Below are positions 7,504 through 16,404 of a DNA stretch of 20,121 bases, one piece after another. This DNA comes from Chara braunii (lineage: Eukaryota > Streptophyta > Charophyceae > Charales > Characeae), in the NCBI GenBank assembly GCA_003427395.1, contig BFEA01000552.1, positions 97,320 to 117,440 of the forward strand, read 5' to 3'. The notes beneath the pieces were generated by a model, which saw nothing but the letters and a program-made list of their open reading frames with translations, was not told where the DNA came from and made no database searches. The first letter of the stretch is position 1, and each line of letters starts with the position of its first letter. Both the position numbers and the translations under genes were made by a program.

Positions 7504-9223
7504 CTTTTCTTTTTAACTCTATTGCTACTAATTTTCCACTAAACTAACACCGTATTCTGATTCGCCCGTCCCCCAAACTCCCTATCTCGATCTCCTACTC
7601 CATTCCCTTCTCACCCATATGATCCTATCAACCCTTTCTCTCTCTCACATCCTTCTTCGATGACTTCGCCATAGCAACCGCGCAGCCCCCCATTCTCAAG
7701 TCGAACCCACTACTACTTTACTGTCAAAACAAAGCCCGCCATCTTACTCGCGATGGCCAAAAACCCCCGCGTGGAACTTTGAATCGCTTGATTCCGTCAG
7801 GAATCAAGTGAGCTTCACAATTTTTTTTGCTCCGCCATGTCTACTTCGTTTTTGCATGAACCTGCCAAGGCCCACGTCGGGGTTCACTTTCCCCTTTCTT
7901 CCCTTTCTCCTGCTGCCTCCGACTCCCTTACCTGTAAATGTACCTAGCGCAAAAAAAGGCACCCAGGTACTCCTGCTTCCTGTTGCCTGTGCCCGACCTC
8001 CGCTTCACCCGTCTTCCTTCGTAGCTCATCCATGCCCGACGCTCCCTGCCTTGCCCCACCGTCCTAGCGCCCGTCATCCACTGTCTTTTTGTCGGCTGCT
8101 GCTAACGCAGCGCCTAGTGGTCGCAGCGACCCGGCCCTACTGCTCCGACTCACAGCACCACGCGCCCCAACTGATAGTGCCCGGTTCCTAAGTCATGCGC
8201 TAGCTGTTCATCAACTCCGGCCACCTTGTAGAGAGACCGGAGAAAAACCTGCTATAGCCGATGTGATTTTCCCCTTCGCCCCTGTGTCCCAGTCCGTCAT
8301 TGCCTGGCAGGGTACCGCCACAGCCTCACCCATTCCACTTAGCTCAGGCGGAGCTCACCGCCACCTCGGACCCTCAACGACCAAGCTCCCACTCCTACAG
8401 CTGGTCGTGGAACTGAGGGTGAGGCCTGTTGCAAGGCCTAGCTTAAAGCGTGGGCCTTGATAACTGGCCCCGGTACGCCACTCAGCGGCAACAACAGATA
8501 CTCAAGTGAGAACTTTGAAGACCGTAGCGGGGGAAGAGCTTCGTGCGACTGACCCTTTCAGTCCGCGGCCCGCCCTGATACATGCCCCGCGATCTTTCGT
8601 GTCCCGATGGGCACGTACACACTTCAACCACCCACTAGCTTGCATGCACGTCGGACTCCCCGGCTCGTACTCCAAAATGGTGGGACACAGGCCCTTCACC
8701 AGCATCCCGAATACACAAGGAACCCCTAGGTCAATCGAAAGAGAGGCACGTACTCAAGGTCCTCGACCGTCGTGATGACCACTAAACCTCGGCGTCACGT
8801 CCAAGTCAAAGAACGCCGGATCATAAAAGAATGGTACTAAAATAGATAGTAAAATACTTAGCGACTTCTAACCGCGCGAAGACGATGGACGAAGGAAAGG
8901 AAAAACACCAGCACCGTATTGACGTTGCCGACGACAAAACCAAGGGGGATAGCCTCGCCGGGCCCTCAACCCCTTTGTCCTTTCGCGCTACTCGGACATC
9001 CCCACGTCGTCGCCGCTCGGTCTCGATCCTTAGATCTTTCTGATGAAAGTCCGATGTTGTAACCAATAATGCTAGGCCCAAGGCTGGGTCTAGTGTCAGC
9101 GTGCGCTATGCGACCCGCGGATCTACGAAAAATCCTATTATTGTCGATGTCGTCCTCCACGCTTACACACAGGTCAGCAGGCAAACACATCAATCCAGAG
9201 ACATAATCTTCTAAATGTTAGTT
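7504..9223. other. C-rich non-coding part of the insertion
   Basis: 1.7 kb with overlapping plus-strand ORFs (7808-8191, 8089-8460, 8506-8775) that are rich in Pro, Ser, Leu and Arg. Such ORFs are expected from CpG- and C-rich DNA without stops, and none shows a motif. Landmarks are the hairpin at 7787-7808 and an inverted CACCCTCAGTTCCACGACCA/TGGTCGTGGAACTGAGGGTG-like pair near 8366-8420. I see no RNA gene or promoter that I would defend. Confidence 0.35.
7787..7808. repeat. Perfect 9-bp hairpin, copy 2
   Basis: CTTGATTCC (7787-7795) and GGAATCAAG (7800-7808) are perfect complements around loop GTCA. The centre matches the hairpin at 7420-7449, about 360 bases upstream. No CTRR end follows, so this does not look like a Helitron 3' terminus. 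Confidence 0.55.
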
Positions 9224-9463
9224 TTAATCAAAAGAAAAAAAATTGGACCGACGATCACGCTGGTTTTCTAAATAATCCAAAATAGCCAAGATCACGCGCG
9301 CCTTCAATCTGCGCGCCCACACACTCTCTGCCCTAGTCAACCATTCAATCAACGTAAACCACAGACTTTGTCGCACCTCGCGCGGTATACTTAAACTTAA
9401 ATCAAATTGATTTTCTGTCGCTTGCAAAAACCAGGGCGGATACCCTTGTAAGGGTATTCGCAC
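9224..9463 (-). pseudogene. Minus-strand coding-like fragment at the right edge of the insertion
   Basis: A 79-residue open frame from a GTG to a TAA at 9224. It contains G-Y-P-P-W-F-L-Q and L-W-F-T-L-I-E-W-L-T-R-A, then a basic helical tail. Composition is protein-like, but an in-frame TAA stands just upstream (near 9474) and the frame ends at the gag junction. If real, it is the truncated end of something carried by the insertion. I do not recognise the family. Confidence 0.2.
9440..9457. repeat. 8-bp palindrome near the right insertion junction
   Basis: ATACCCTT (9440-9447) and AAGGGTAT (9450-9457) are perfect complements with only GT between. It ends about 20 bases before gag coding resumes at 9477, so it may be a terminal structure of the inserted element. 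Confidence 0.4.
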
Positions 9464-9476
9464 CGATAACGGTTAT

Positions 9477-10928
9477 AAAGGAGTTGGAGAAAGAGGAGCA
9501 CCCCTTGCGTCGACAGGCCAAGGAGGAGGAGCAAAAGCTGGAATGGAAATTGATCCTTGCGAGGGAAAGGAGGAGACATTTGGAGGCGGCTGAAGCAATG
9601 GAAACAGAGTTGGACGCAGCTGAAGAACGACGAGAGCAATTGGGGCCACATGCGGATCTCCAACAGAAAGTGGAGGTCCCCTCTCAAAGTGTGGACGTGA
9701 TGTTGAGGGCCCAGAAAGAGCAGTTGCGCTACTTAAGAGGCCATGACATAGTGTTGCAGTCCATGCTCATAGGTTTTAAAGAGTTTGCAAGAGATATGAT
9801 GACGCGTGTGGGCATCGAGTTGTGCGCTGCCATTGAAGTTACAGAGAGATTCTGCACTGGTGCCATTGAAGGTGCCAAGATAGCGGCCCCTAAAGAAGAG
9901 GAGGCACGACCACGGAGAGAGCGCATTAAAGTTAAGTTCCCTGAGCTGTATGGGGGGAAGAAAGGGCAAAGATTTCAACAATTGGGAAGCCAATATTAAC
10001 TCGTACCTGCATTTGCAAGATATCACGATCGAGAAGCAAGTTCTCGTGACTTTCCATGCCCTGAAGGATGAAGCGTCCAACTTTGCTAGGTCGCTCGCAC
10101 GCGCCACCAAGTGCGGGAACGATATGGTCGCGTACTCCGTTGTCACGCCTTTGAGTGAATTTTTGAAAGCCCTTCACGATCGATTTGCAGATGTCACTAA
10201 AGACCTTAAGGCCTCTGACAAACTGCAAACAATCCACTCACGACAGTGGAAGAGTGCAAGGGCACTCAAGGCCGCCATGGATGAACTCGTTGTCATTCCT
10301 GACCATAGGGTGACTGAGCCCCAACTGGTCCAGTTATTCTTTTGCGCCATGCCCGAGACTCTGCACGACACTTCTTCGATAAGAAGCAACAACCCAACAT
10401 GACGTATGATACACTTAGCAGAGAGGTTGTTGCTTACGAGGCCCAGTCTACGTCACTTACCACTTTTTGGCATAAGGACCTCGATAAGGGCAAAAAGTGG
10501 AAAGGTAGAACCATCTCAGGTCAAGTCAGGGCCAAGGATCATTTGATCCTTACTCTAGATGAAGGTGGTATGAAAGAGGTCCCGTATAGTGAGATTGAGT
10601 GGGGCCTAGATGAGGAGGACAATGGCATATGCCAGGGGAGTACTTTTGTTTCTGTTGCGGCCGGAGGGAGGTCGCAAGGAAGGGAAAGAGGCCGGGGCCA
10701 AGGGGGCCAGGCCTCTGGTGGTCAAGGGCAGGGCGGCTAGGGGTTTGGCGGCAGAGGAAACCGCCAAGAGGGAGGGAGGGGTCAAGGTCCCCCGCAAAAC
10801 TGTCCTCGTGCTACTCGATCACCTCCCAGGAATCGTTCGGCATGGAACAAACAGTTTGGCAGAAGAGGATAGATGCGGGTCAATGCATTTATTGCGGTGA
10901 CCCTGGGCACATACTGCCCAAAATATAG
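9477..10928 (+). pseudogene. gag: gag C-terminal part: capsid, RGG tail, zinc knuckle; broken
   Basis: Gag resumes here with K-E-L-E-K-E-E-H-P-L and runs through a helical region into the retrotransposon capsid domain (K-V-K-F-P-E-L-Y, N-W-E-A-N-I-N-S-Y, F-H-A-L-K-D-E-A, then R-F-A-D-V-T). A Gly/Arg/Gln-rich RGG-like tail follows at about 10660-10800, then a zinc knuckle (TGC codons at 10884 and 10893, CAC at 10908). The frame changes at the six-G run 9952-9957, again near 10370 and near 10850; a TAG interrupts at 10738-10740. The fourth knuckle ligand, expected at 10923-10925, is Ile (ATA) and the frame ends at TAG 10926-10928, so nucleic-acid binding by this knuckle is lost. Assembly and RNA packaging would be the role of an intact protein. 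Confidence 0.85.
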
Positions 10929-11057
10929 GGATGCGCGACGAGCTACTGCAGAGTCAGCAAAAGGCAACCGCCGGTAGGAGTAGCAACTGCCCTTACCCCT
11001 AGATCATGTGGAGATGAGTGCACGCGCTAAATAGAAACTCCCAACCTACATGCGTCT

Positions 11058-11640
11058 ATGGCAAAGATTGTTGTCCAACGCCTAGTTAGCTTTCCAGAGA
11101 CTGCTTGTGTTAGGGTCTCTCTAGGCGCTTCCCTCACAGGACTGGCATACGAGCTGAAGGAGAGGATGCCAGCTTGGGCCAATATGAAAAAGGATGGAAA
11201 AGGGCAGCTAGTATTAGTAGATGTAAAAGTTTTCAGAGGCAAGGTAAAGACCCTTATAGACAATGGGGCCACCCGTAGCTATATTAGCCGTAAAGCGCTG
11301 AAGAAGCTGAAGCTGAATTTGACAGTCCAAAAGCTAGATGAACCCATAGTCAGTATCCTCGCATATAATCACACAATGCGAATTGAGGATTACGTCAGGG
11401 AGTCCAGGCGTACTTCCGCCTAGAGAAAGATGGGGAAGTTGAAAGAGTTTTCCATTCCCTGACTCTCCTTGTTGAGGACAATCTCCCGTTTGACATGGTC
11501 CTAGGAATGGACTGGGGAGAGGCAGCAACGGCCACACTGCATCTAAGAGAGCATGAGTGTAGGCTTCCTAGTCCTTCAAGTGGTGTTAAGACTGCCCGCA
11601 TGTTCTATGTGTCAGTGTACTCAGGAGTACACAACCCGCT
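11058..11640 (+). pseudogene. pol: Aspartic protease domain, frameshifted, active site D-N-G-A
   Basis: From an ATG at 11058 the frame leads into T-L-I-D-N-G-A-T-R-S-Y-I, the active-site region of a retroviral-type aspartic protease, with Asp at 11259-11261. The family norm is D-T-G-A or D-S-G-A; here Asn (AAT, 11262-11264) replaces the Thr/Ser. A frameshift near 11398 moves the reading to another frame, which continues with F-R-L-E-K-D-G-E-V and then L-P-F-D-M-V-L-G-M-D-W, the conserved second half that ends these proteases. A further frameshift near 11640 precedes the RT. An intact enzyme would mature the Gag-Pol polyprotein inside the particle. Confidence 0.8.
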
Positions 11641-12540
11641 AACACATTGTTGTCTCATGCTCCCGCGTTCGCACGACTAGTGAAGAACGAGCACTTAGAA
11701 GAACAAGTTTTTGTGGCCTATGTTAGGCCTGTCACTGAGCCTAAGGAAGAGGAACCGACTAACCCCCTTATTGCCAAACTGCTAGAAGAGTATGCAAATC
11801 TGTCACAGGCTCCCTCAGTAGTTCCGCGTCCTATCCAACACTGCATTGAGATAGAGCCTGACAGTAAGACTCCTAAGGGAGCAGTGTATAGGATGTCTCC
11901 CAAGGAGCTGGAGGAGTTGCGCAGACAGTTAGACGAGCTCCTCGAGAAGGGTTGGATTAGGCCCAGTTCGTCTCCATTTGGAGCACCTGTTCGCTTTGTC
12001 CCCAAGAAAGATGGAGAGCTTAGAATGTGTATTGACTATAGGGGTCTCAACGTTGTTACAGTGAAGAATGCAAAACCACTGCCCCATACAGATGATCTGT
12101 TGGATCGGGTGCAGGGTTGCAGGTACTTCTCCAAGATAGATTTGAAGTCAGGGTACCATCAGATAGAGGTTCACCTTGATGATCGGTACAAAACGGCGTT
12201 TAGAACTAGGTATGGGCACTATGAGTTTATAGTGATGCCCTTTGGACTAACCAACACACCGGCCACATTTCAGCGTTGTATGAATTCTTTGTTCAGGCGG
12301 TGATTAGATAGATTTGTAGTTGTTTACCTAGATGATATTCTGATTTTTAGCAAGACCCTCCAGGACCACGAGGCTCGTCTGAGGCAGATCTTGGAAAAGT
12401 TGTGTGAAGTAAATTTCAAGATCAACACAAAGAAGTGCGAATGGGCCAAGACAAAGATTTTGTACTTGGGCCACGTTTTAGATGGTGATGGCATAAAGCC
12501 TGAGAATAGCAAGATCGCATCGATTAGAGGCTGACGAACT
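11641..12540 (+). pseudogene. pol: Reverse transcriptase domain with two in-frame TGA codons
   Basis: The best-preserved domain. The 11641-12300 frame gives the connector (V-P-R-P-I-Q-H) and RT motifs: [43 protein letters not shown] (first catalytic Asp) and M-P-F-G-L-T-N. A TGA at 12301-12303 sits where related elements have Trp. The same frame continues to Y-L-D-D at 12325-12336, the catalytic pair, and L-G-H-V-L. A second TGA at 12532-12534 again replaces an expected Trp, just before the thumb (T-E-L-R-S-F-L-G-L-A-N-Y-Y at 12554 on). RT copies element RNA into cDNA. Confidence 0.9.
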
Positions 12541-13120
12541 CCTCATACACTAACAGAGTTGAGATCGTTCTTAGGATTGGCCAACTATTACAAAAAGTTT
12601 GTGAGGAACTCCTCTACAATCGCTGCTCCCCTTCACATTCTGCTAAAGAAAGAGGCAATCTGGAAGTGGGACCAAGACTGTACATCGGCCCTGAAGAAGT
12701 TGAAGCGGGCCTTGATAGAGTACCCAGTCCTCAAGGTAGCTGATCCATCCTTACCTTTTGTCGTTACAACTGATGCGAGTCGGTATGGTATTGGTGCTGT
12801 TTTTTAGCAAGATGATGGCAATCGGTATAGCCTCACAGAGTGCATGTCCGCTAGGTTGCCTTCACAGAAGGTAGCGACATCTACCTATGAGAGGGAACTC
12901 TACGCTCTCAGGCAAGCATTAGATCACTGAAGACACCATTTGCTTGGAAGGCACTTCAAAGTTTATTCACACAACGAGACACTGAGGTGGCTGAAGACGC
13001 AGGCCAAGATGACACCTAAGCTTACTAGGTGGGCTGGAGAAATAGAGCAGTTCGACTTTGAGCTCAAGCCAGTCAAAGGGAAGTATAATGTGGTTGCAGA
13101 CGCCCTTAGTAGAAGAGCCG
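12541..13120 (+). pseudogene. pol: RT thumb and RNase H domain, two stops, catalytic Asp lost
   Basis: The same frame continues through the thumb/connection into RNase H: V-T-T-D-A-S-R-Y-G-I-G-A (first catalytic Asp, GAT 12772-12774), Y-E-R-E-L-Y-A-L (Glu) and V-Y-S-H-N-E-T-L. The last is normally S-D-H-E or T-D-H; here codon 12970-12972 is His where the catalytic Asp belongs. TAG at 12805-12807 stands where Gln is usual, and TGA at 12928-12930 where Trp is usual. The domain ends with the conserved V-V-A-D-A-L-S-R near 13090-13113, which marks the border to integrase. An intact domain degrades RNA in RNA-DNA hybrids. Confidence 0.88.
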
Positions 13121-14110
13121 ACTACTTTTGGGCTATAGTTCACTATCTAGATATAGGGTCAAACTTACAGCAGAAAGTCATAGACGCGTACGCGCAAGAC
13201 CCTATCTATAGTGATCTCCTCAAGAGAGTAAAGGAAAACCCAACCAGTGAACCTCACTACCGCACCACTAATGGGTTATTGTTTGAGAAGACAGACGTCG
13301 TAGATCGGATATGCATTCCCAACAGTGAAGAGATCCGCAGTCTGATATTAGGGGCATGTCACGACACAGAAGGGAACTTCGGCTGGCAAAAGACGTTAGC
13401 CAACCTGATAGGTGCCTACACGCGGCCTGGCATGATAGTTGACTATATAGAGTATGTGCGTAGTTGCAAGGTATGCCAGCGCAATAAAACTACGATGCGA
13501 GCCCCGTTGGGTCTTCTTTGACCCCTGCCTATCCCATCAGGACCCGAAGACTCTGTGTCCATTGACTTCATGGATGTTGGGGTCAGGAGTAGGCATGGCA
13601 AGAGCCAAGTCATGGTCGTAGTAGACTGGTTTAGCAAAAATGCAATTTTTATTCCTTTACCCTCCGAAGCACGCACAAAATTAGTAATAGAAAGTTTTTT
13701 AACGCCTGGTAAGTGAGCACGGTATTCCACTGTCTATAGTTAGTGATAGAGACACGTGGTTTACTAGTCAGCATTGGCAGGAGCTTATGAGAGTCTATGG
13801 CTCAAAGTTGTTGATATCATCTGGCCGTCATCCAGAGACTAATGGTCAAATTGAGCACATGAATAAGATCCTGCAGCAGATACTCAGGATGTATATTAAA
13901 CCCGATCAGATTAACTGGGATGCGATGCTCCCCAAGGTAGCTAGCGCCTACAACAATAGCGTTCACTTAGCTACCTGCAGGACTCCTAATGAGTTGCACA
14001 AGTCCTTTAGACCACGCAGGTCGTTTGAAGGACTAAATCGTGACCAGATACAGAGATTGCCACCCGGAACTAGAGAGTTTGCGCTGCAGCACGAGAGAGA
14101 AATTGTAAAA
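13121..14110 (+). pseudogene. pol: Integrase: zinc finger and DD35E core, stop and frameshifts
   Basis: The N-terminal zinc-binding module has His (13360-13362), then Asn at 13375-13377 where the second His belongs, then C-X2-C (13465 and 13474); spacing 4, 29 and 2 fits HHCC. A TGA at 13519-13521 interrupts the frame. The core begins with I-D-F-M-D (Asp 13564-13566). The reading shifts frame near 13706 and continues with S-D-R-D (Asp 13745-13747) and N-G-Q-I-E (Glu 13853-13855). Exactly 35 codons separate these two, so DD35E is preserved. Another frameshift near 14107 precedes the C-terminal part. Integrase inserts the cDNA into host DNA. Confidence 0.88.
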
Positions 14111-14649
14111 CGACTGAGAATCTGAGAAAAGCGCAGCACAAGATGATAGAGCAAGCTAATAAGCATCGCCACCCATCACAGTTCCAAGTAGGAGATTTAG
14201 TCTGGGTCAAGCCTAAGGAGCTCACCCCAAAAGCAAACATCTCACAAATGTTGTTACCCACGTACAGGGGACCGTGGCCTGTCCTAGAAGTAAAAGGCGG
14301 AGAAGACGGACCATCCTACACGATTGAGATACCACCACACCTCCACACCTACCCCGTCTTCCACCCATCAAAGTTGTTGCCTTGCGTCACCAGTCGGCAG
14401 TTCCCATCGCGTCGGTCAATGATTCCGCCGGACACGGATGGCGCATATGACATAGATCGCATTGTGGAAGAGGATGTGTTCAGAACTGGAGGTAGGGGTC
14501 GTCCCCAGAAACAGTACAAAGTCAGGTTCGATTATCAGGAACCCGTGGACGAACGCTGGTTCACAAGAACAGAGCTTCTAGACACCGCTCCCGACATAGT
14601 GCACGCCCACGACAGAGAAAGGGAAGGTAAAAGTCCTGCCTTGCATTGA
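14110..14649 (+). pseudogene. pol: Integrase C-terminal domain and chromodomain-like tail
   Basis: Open from about 14110 to the TGA at 14647-14649. First comes the integrase GPY/F-type region: F-Q-V-G-D-L-V-W-V-K, then Y-R-G-P-W-P-V-L-E-V, then Y-P-V-F-H-P-S-K-L. After a linker (F-P-S-R-R-S-M-I-P-P), the last 65 residues resemble a chromodomain (D-I-D-R-I-V-E-E at about 14449-14472, Y-K-V-R-F at about 14516-14530, W-F-T-R-T-E-L-L at about 14560-14583). Chromodomains of gypsy elements direct integration to modified chromatin. This end of pol has no lesion after the frameshift near 14107. The chromodomain call is from pattern, not a profile. Confidence 0.75.
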
Positions 14650-14896
14650 AGTATTCTTGGAGGACCTCGAATTTAGGCCGGCGAAAGTGAAATGGTTTTC
14701 ACCTTTACGGTACCAGATGCAGTTCGCAGGGCTCGATCCCTAGATCTCGCCCTCACCCGTGTACAGTATTAGTTGACCCGTGTGAGCTAACCTGCGACCT
14801 GTGTCTTGAAAGTCGTCTGTTTGCTTGCTGTAGGTAGTGTGGTCGCCGGGTCTCGAACGGTAGGTTTGTAGATTAGAAGTCTCAGCAGTGGTAGAG

Positions 14897-14964
14897 GTCG
14901 TAGCTGCTCCAGTACCGAAAGGTCAACGTAGTCAGTAGCTGCTACAGTACCGAAGGGTCACGCA
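14897..14964. repeat. Tandem duplication of a 34-base unit
   Basis: 14897-14930 and 14931-14964 both contain GTAGCTGCTNCAGTACCGAA followed by RGGTCA. It lies in the U3-like part of the LTR-like segment, about 210 bases before the TATA-like box, where enhancer duplications are common in retroelements. Confidence 0.65.
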
Positions 14965-15370
14965 GGCTAGACTAGGTCCTTCTAGAATAGTCTACTCTGC
15001 GCCTTCGTGAGTCTTAGCTATCAGTCTGTAGGCAAGTGGGCAAGTGGGCAGCCTAACCCAGCCCAGTCAGCGGTACCCGGTCCCGGTCGCACCTTGTCAA
15101 GTCAGCAAGTACCACGTGGGACTGAGTGCACCCCGGGCCCAGGGCCCAAAGGCAGACCTTTGACAATCCGAAGTATAAATAAAGATGCAGCGTCAAGCCA
15201 TGGATGGATTCTGTCTGTGAGCAGTGCGGAAGCGCTGCCTGAGAGTCTTGTGCAAGGAGGTCTGCAGGTGCCCGTAGGAGAAGTGGGCTGAGAGGAAGAA
15301 GACGTGGTCATAGCCGCTGGTGTTGTTAGTGTAGGAGAAAGCAGCCATAGCTTAGTGATAGGCTGTTATT

Positions 15371-15408
15371 GTGTGTGTGTGTGTGTAGAGTGAGCTTGTG
15401 TGTGTGTG
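15371..15408. repeat. (GT)n microsatellite pair
   Basis: GT runs at 15371-15386 and 15397-15408, split by AGAGTGAGCT. They lie in the transcribed-leader part of the LTR-like segment. Confidence 0.85.
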
Positions 15409-15690
15409 AGTGCGGAACATCCAGGGAGATCCAGGGTGCGTGTATGAACAAGTTGCTGGGAGTGCAGCGTTCGGTCATTGCCGAACAAGACAAGATTGAA
15501 TCTGAACTGTGTCCGTGGCCTCGTTATCTCTGAGCTTAGTGTGGGCGCATGTTGCCAGCTTGATCGTCATCTGTTTGTACGCATGCTGAATGTCGAAGTC
15601 GACAAGTGATTGCATGAATCTGTTTCTTTCTCTTACACACCTATCGGTTGCACTATACATTGTGCTCCCGGGCCCCACGGCGCTGAATAA

Positions 15691-16185
15691 CTCTAGAAAA
15701 ACAACAACATCCAGCCACCTCCGAGTGCCAAATTAGCCTGGCCAGAACCTGATGCTTGGCCTGGTAAAATCTCAAAGTTGTCTAGCAAAAATCCTCCATC
15801 GCCAAAATCCTATTAGTTCTATATGCGGAAACTTCCACGGGTTCTGCTTGAAGGCACCATATCATAGTGCAAGAAGCAAAGACAAATCAGATGTGATTCT
15901 CAATGTTGCCTTGCAAAACAGCTGTCTCAAGTTCCGAGGACTTAAGTTCCCGGACAAAGATAATGGCAGATGTGGGCCACAGTATACACCCTTCACCCCT
16001 TCTCCCCATCTGTCAACTACTCTTATGAAGCTTCCTCCCACACCACCTCCGCCCTCCACCCTGCAGTTGGCATTGGTCCAGAGATAACTCCACTGCACTG
16101 ATACTTGCTCCCAACCTCTGCTAGACCCCTCAACAGCATACCCTCCCCTATGCCCCTGAACAGCACAGCAAGGGACTGTGTCCGC

Positions 16186-16186
<1 letters not shown>
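15691..16186. other. Apparently single-copy stretch, nothing recognised
   Basis: Mixed composition without repeats seen elsewhere in the window. A 111-residue plus ORF (15752-16087) and antisense ORFs show no motif. It lies between two LTR-like segments, so it may be host DNA between two insertions or an internal part of a small non-autonomous element. Confidence 0.3.

Positions 16187-16229
<43 letters not shown>
16187..16229. repeat. (TC)21 microsatellite
   Basis: An uninterrupted TC run of about 42 bases. The minus-strand ORF across it (Arg-Glu repeats) is an artefact of the repeat. Confidence 0.92.
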
Positions 16230-16235
<6 letters not shown>

Positions 16236-16404
16236 ACGACTCAAACCTCCGCGACTGTGCCGCGGCATGTTGTGTCTAAAAGGGCCTTAACGATTCAGAC
16301 CCGTAAATGTGACCCCAACATAAAAGGGCCCTCTCGGCCAGAAATCAATTTCACGAGCAGCATCCCAAAAGACAAGTTCCCTGAGGCAAATGTTGCATCC
16401 AGTG

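Larger units (their letters stand above)
1591..9476. mobile_element. About 7.9-kb nested insertion within gag (identity unknown)
   Basis: The gag reading stops near 1590 (after E-R-E-A-V) and restarts at about 9477 (K-E-L-E-K-E-E-H-P-L) with little or no missing or duplicated coding sequence. The DNA between has no gag or pol similarity that I can see. It is rich in arrays, hairpins and non-coding DNA and may itself be composite. I could not define terminal repeats, TG...CA ends or a target-site duplication by eye, so the boundaries are set only by where gag stops and resumes (uncertainty roughly 10 bases). The segment contains the assembly join at 5586. A scaffolding chimera of two copies of one family is therefore an alternative, though the exact complementarity of the gag halves argues against it. 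Confidence 0.6.
1110..14649 (+). mobile_element. Decayed Ty3/gypsy chromovirus-type retrotransposon, split by an insertion
   Basis: Domains occur in the order gag (coiled coil, capsid, RGG tail, CCHC knuckle), protease, reverse transcriptase, RNase H, integrase, chromodomain-like tail. Integrase downstream of RNase H defines Ty3/gypsy rather than copia. The gag N-terminal part is at 1110-1590 and the rest starts at 9477, with about 7.9 kb of unrelated DNA between. Excluding the insertion, the coding part is about 5.7 kb, normal for gag-pol of this superfamily. Frameshifts lie near 1440, 9955, 10370, 10850, 11398, 11640, 13706 and 14107. Stops lie at 1332, 1437, 10738, 12301, 12532, 12805, 12928 and 13519. 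It cannot be autonomous. The similarity to Chara braunii elements is from memory. Confidence 0.85.
14650..15690 (+). other. Probable 3' LTR-like segment following pol
   Basis: Directly after the pol stop comes non-coding DNA with a TATA-like GTATAAATAAAG at 15172-15183. It is preceded by GGCCCAAAGGCAGACCT and followed by a leader with GGCTGAGAGGAAG (15286-15298) and CATAGCCGC. The same arrangement, with clear similarity, recurs at 16660-16900. Position and structure suit the 3' LTR of the gypsy element. A purine run GGCGAAAGTGAAA at about 14683-14695 followed by TGG could be the polypurine tract and LTR start. I could not find a matching 5' copy in 1-1109, so the call is tentative. Confidence 0.45.

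Noticed and set aside
7787-7830. Helitron 3' end (hairpin near terminus)
   Set aside because: No CTRR terminus within about 20 bases after the hairpin, and no matching 5' TC end or Rep/helicase coding sequence seen.
7808-8775. Overlapping plus ORFs of 127, 123 and 89 residues
   Set aside because: Pro/Ser/Leu-rich translations from C-rich DNA, open in several frames, without motifs.
9733-10237. Minus ORFs of 137 and 101 residues opposite gag
   Set aside because: Antisense of a clearly recognised capsid-coding region.
12301-12930. TGA read as Trp (an alternative genetic code)
   Set aside because: Three TGA codons stand at Trp sites, but TAG at 12805, TGA at a non-Trp site (13519) and many frameshifts show decay; other TGG codons in the same domains are kept.
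16023-16268. Minus ORF with Arg-Glu dipeptide repeat
   Set aside because: Direct translation of the (TC)21 microsatellite.
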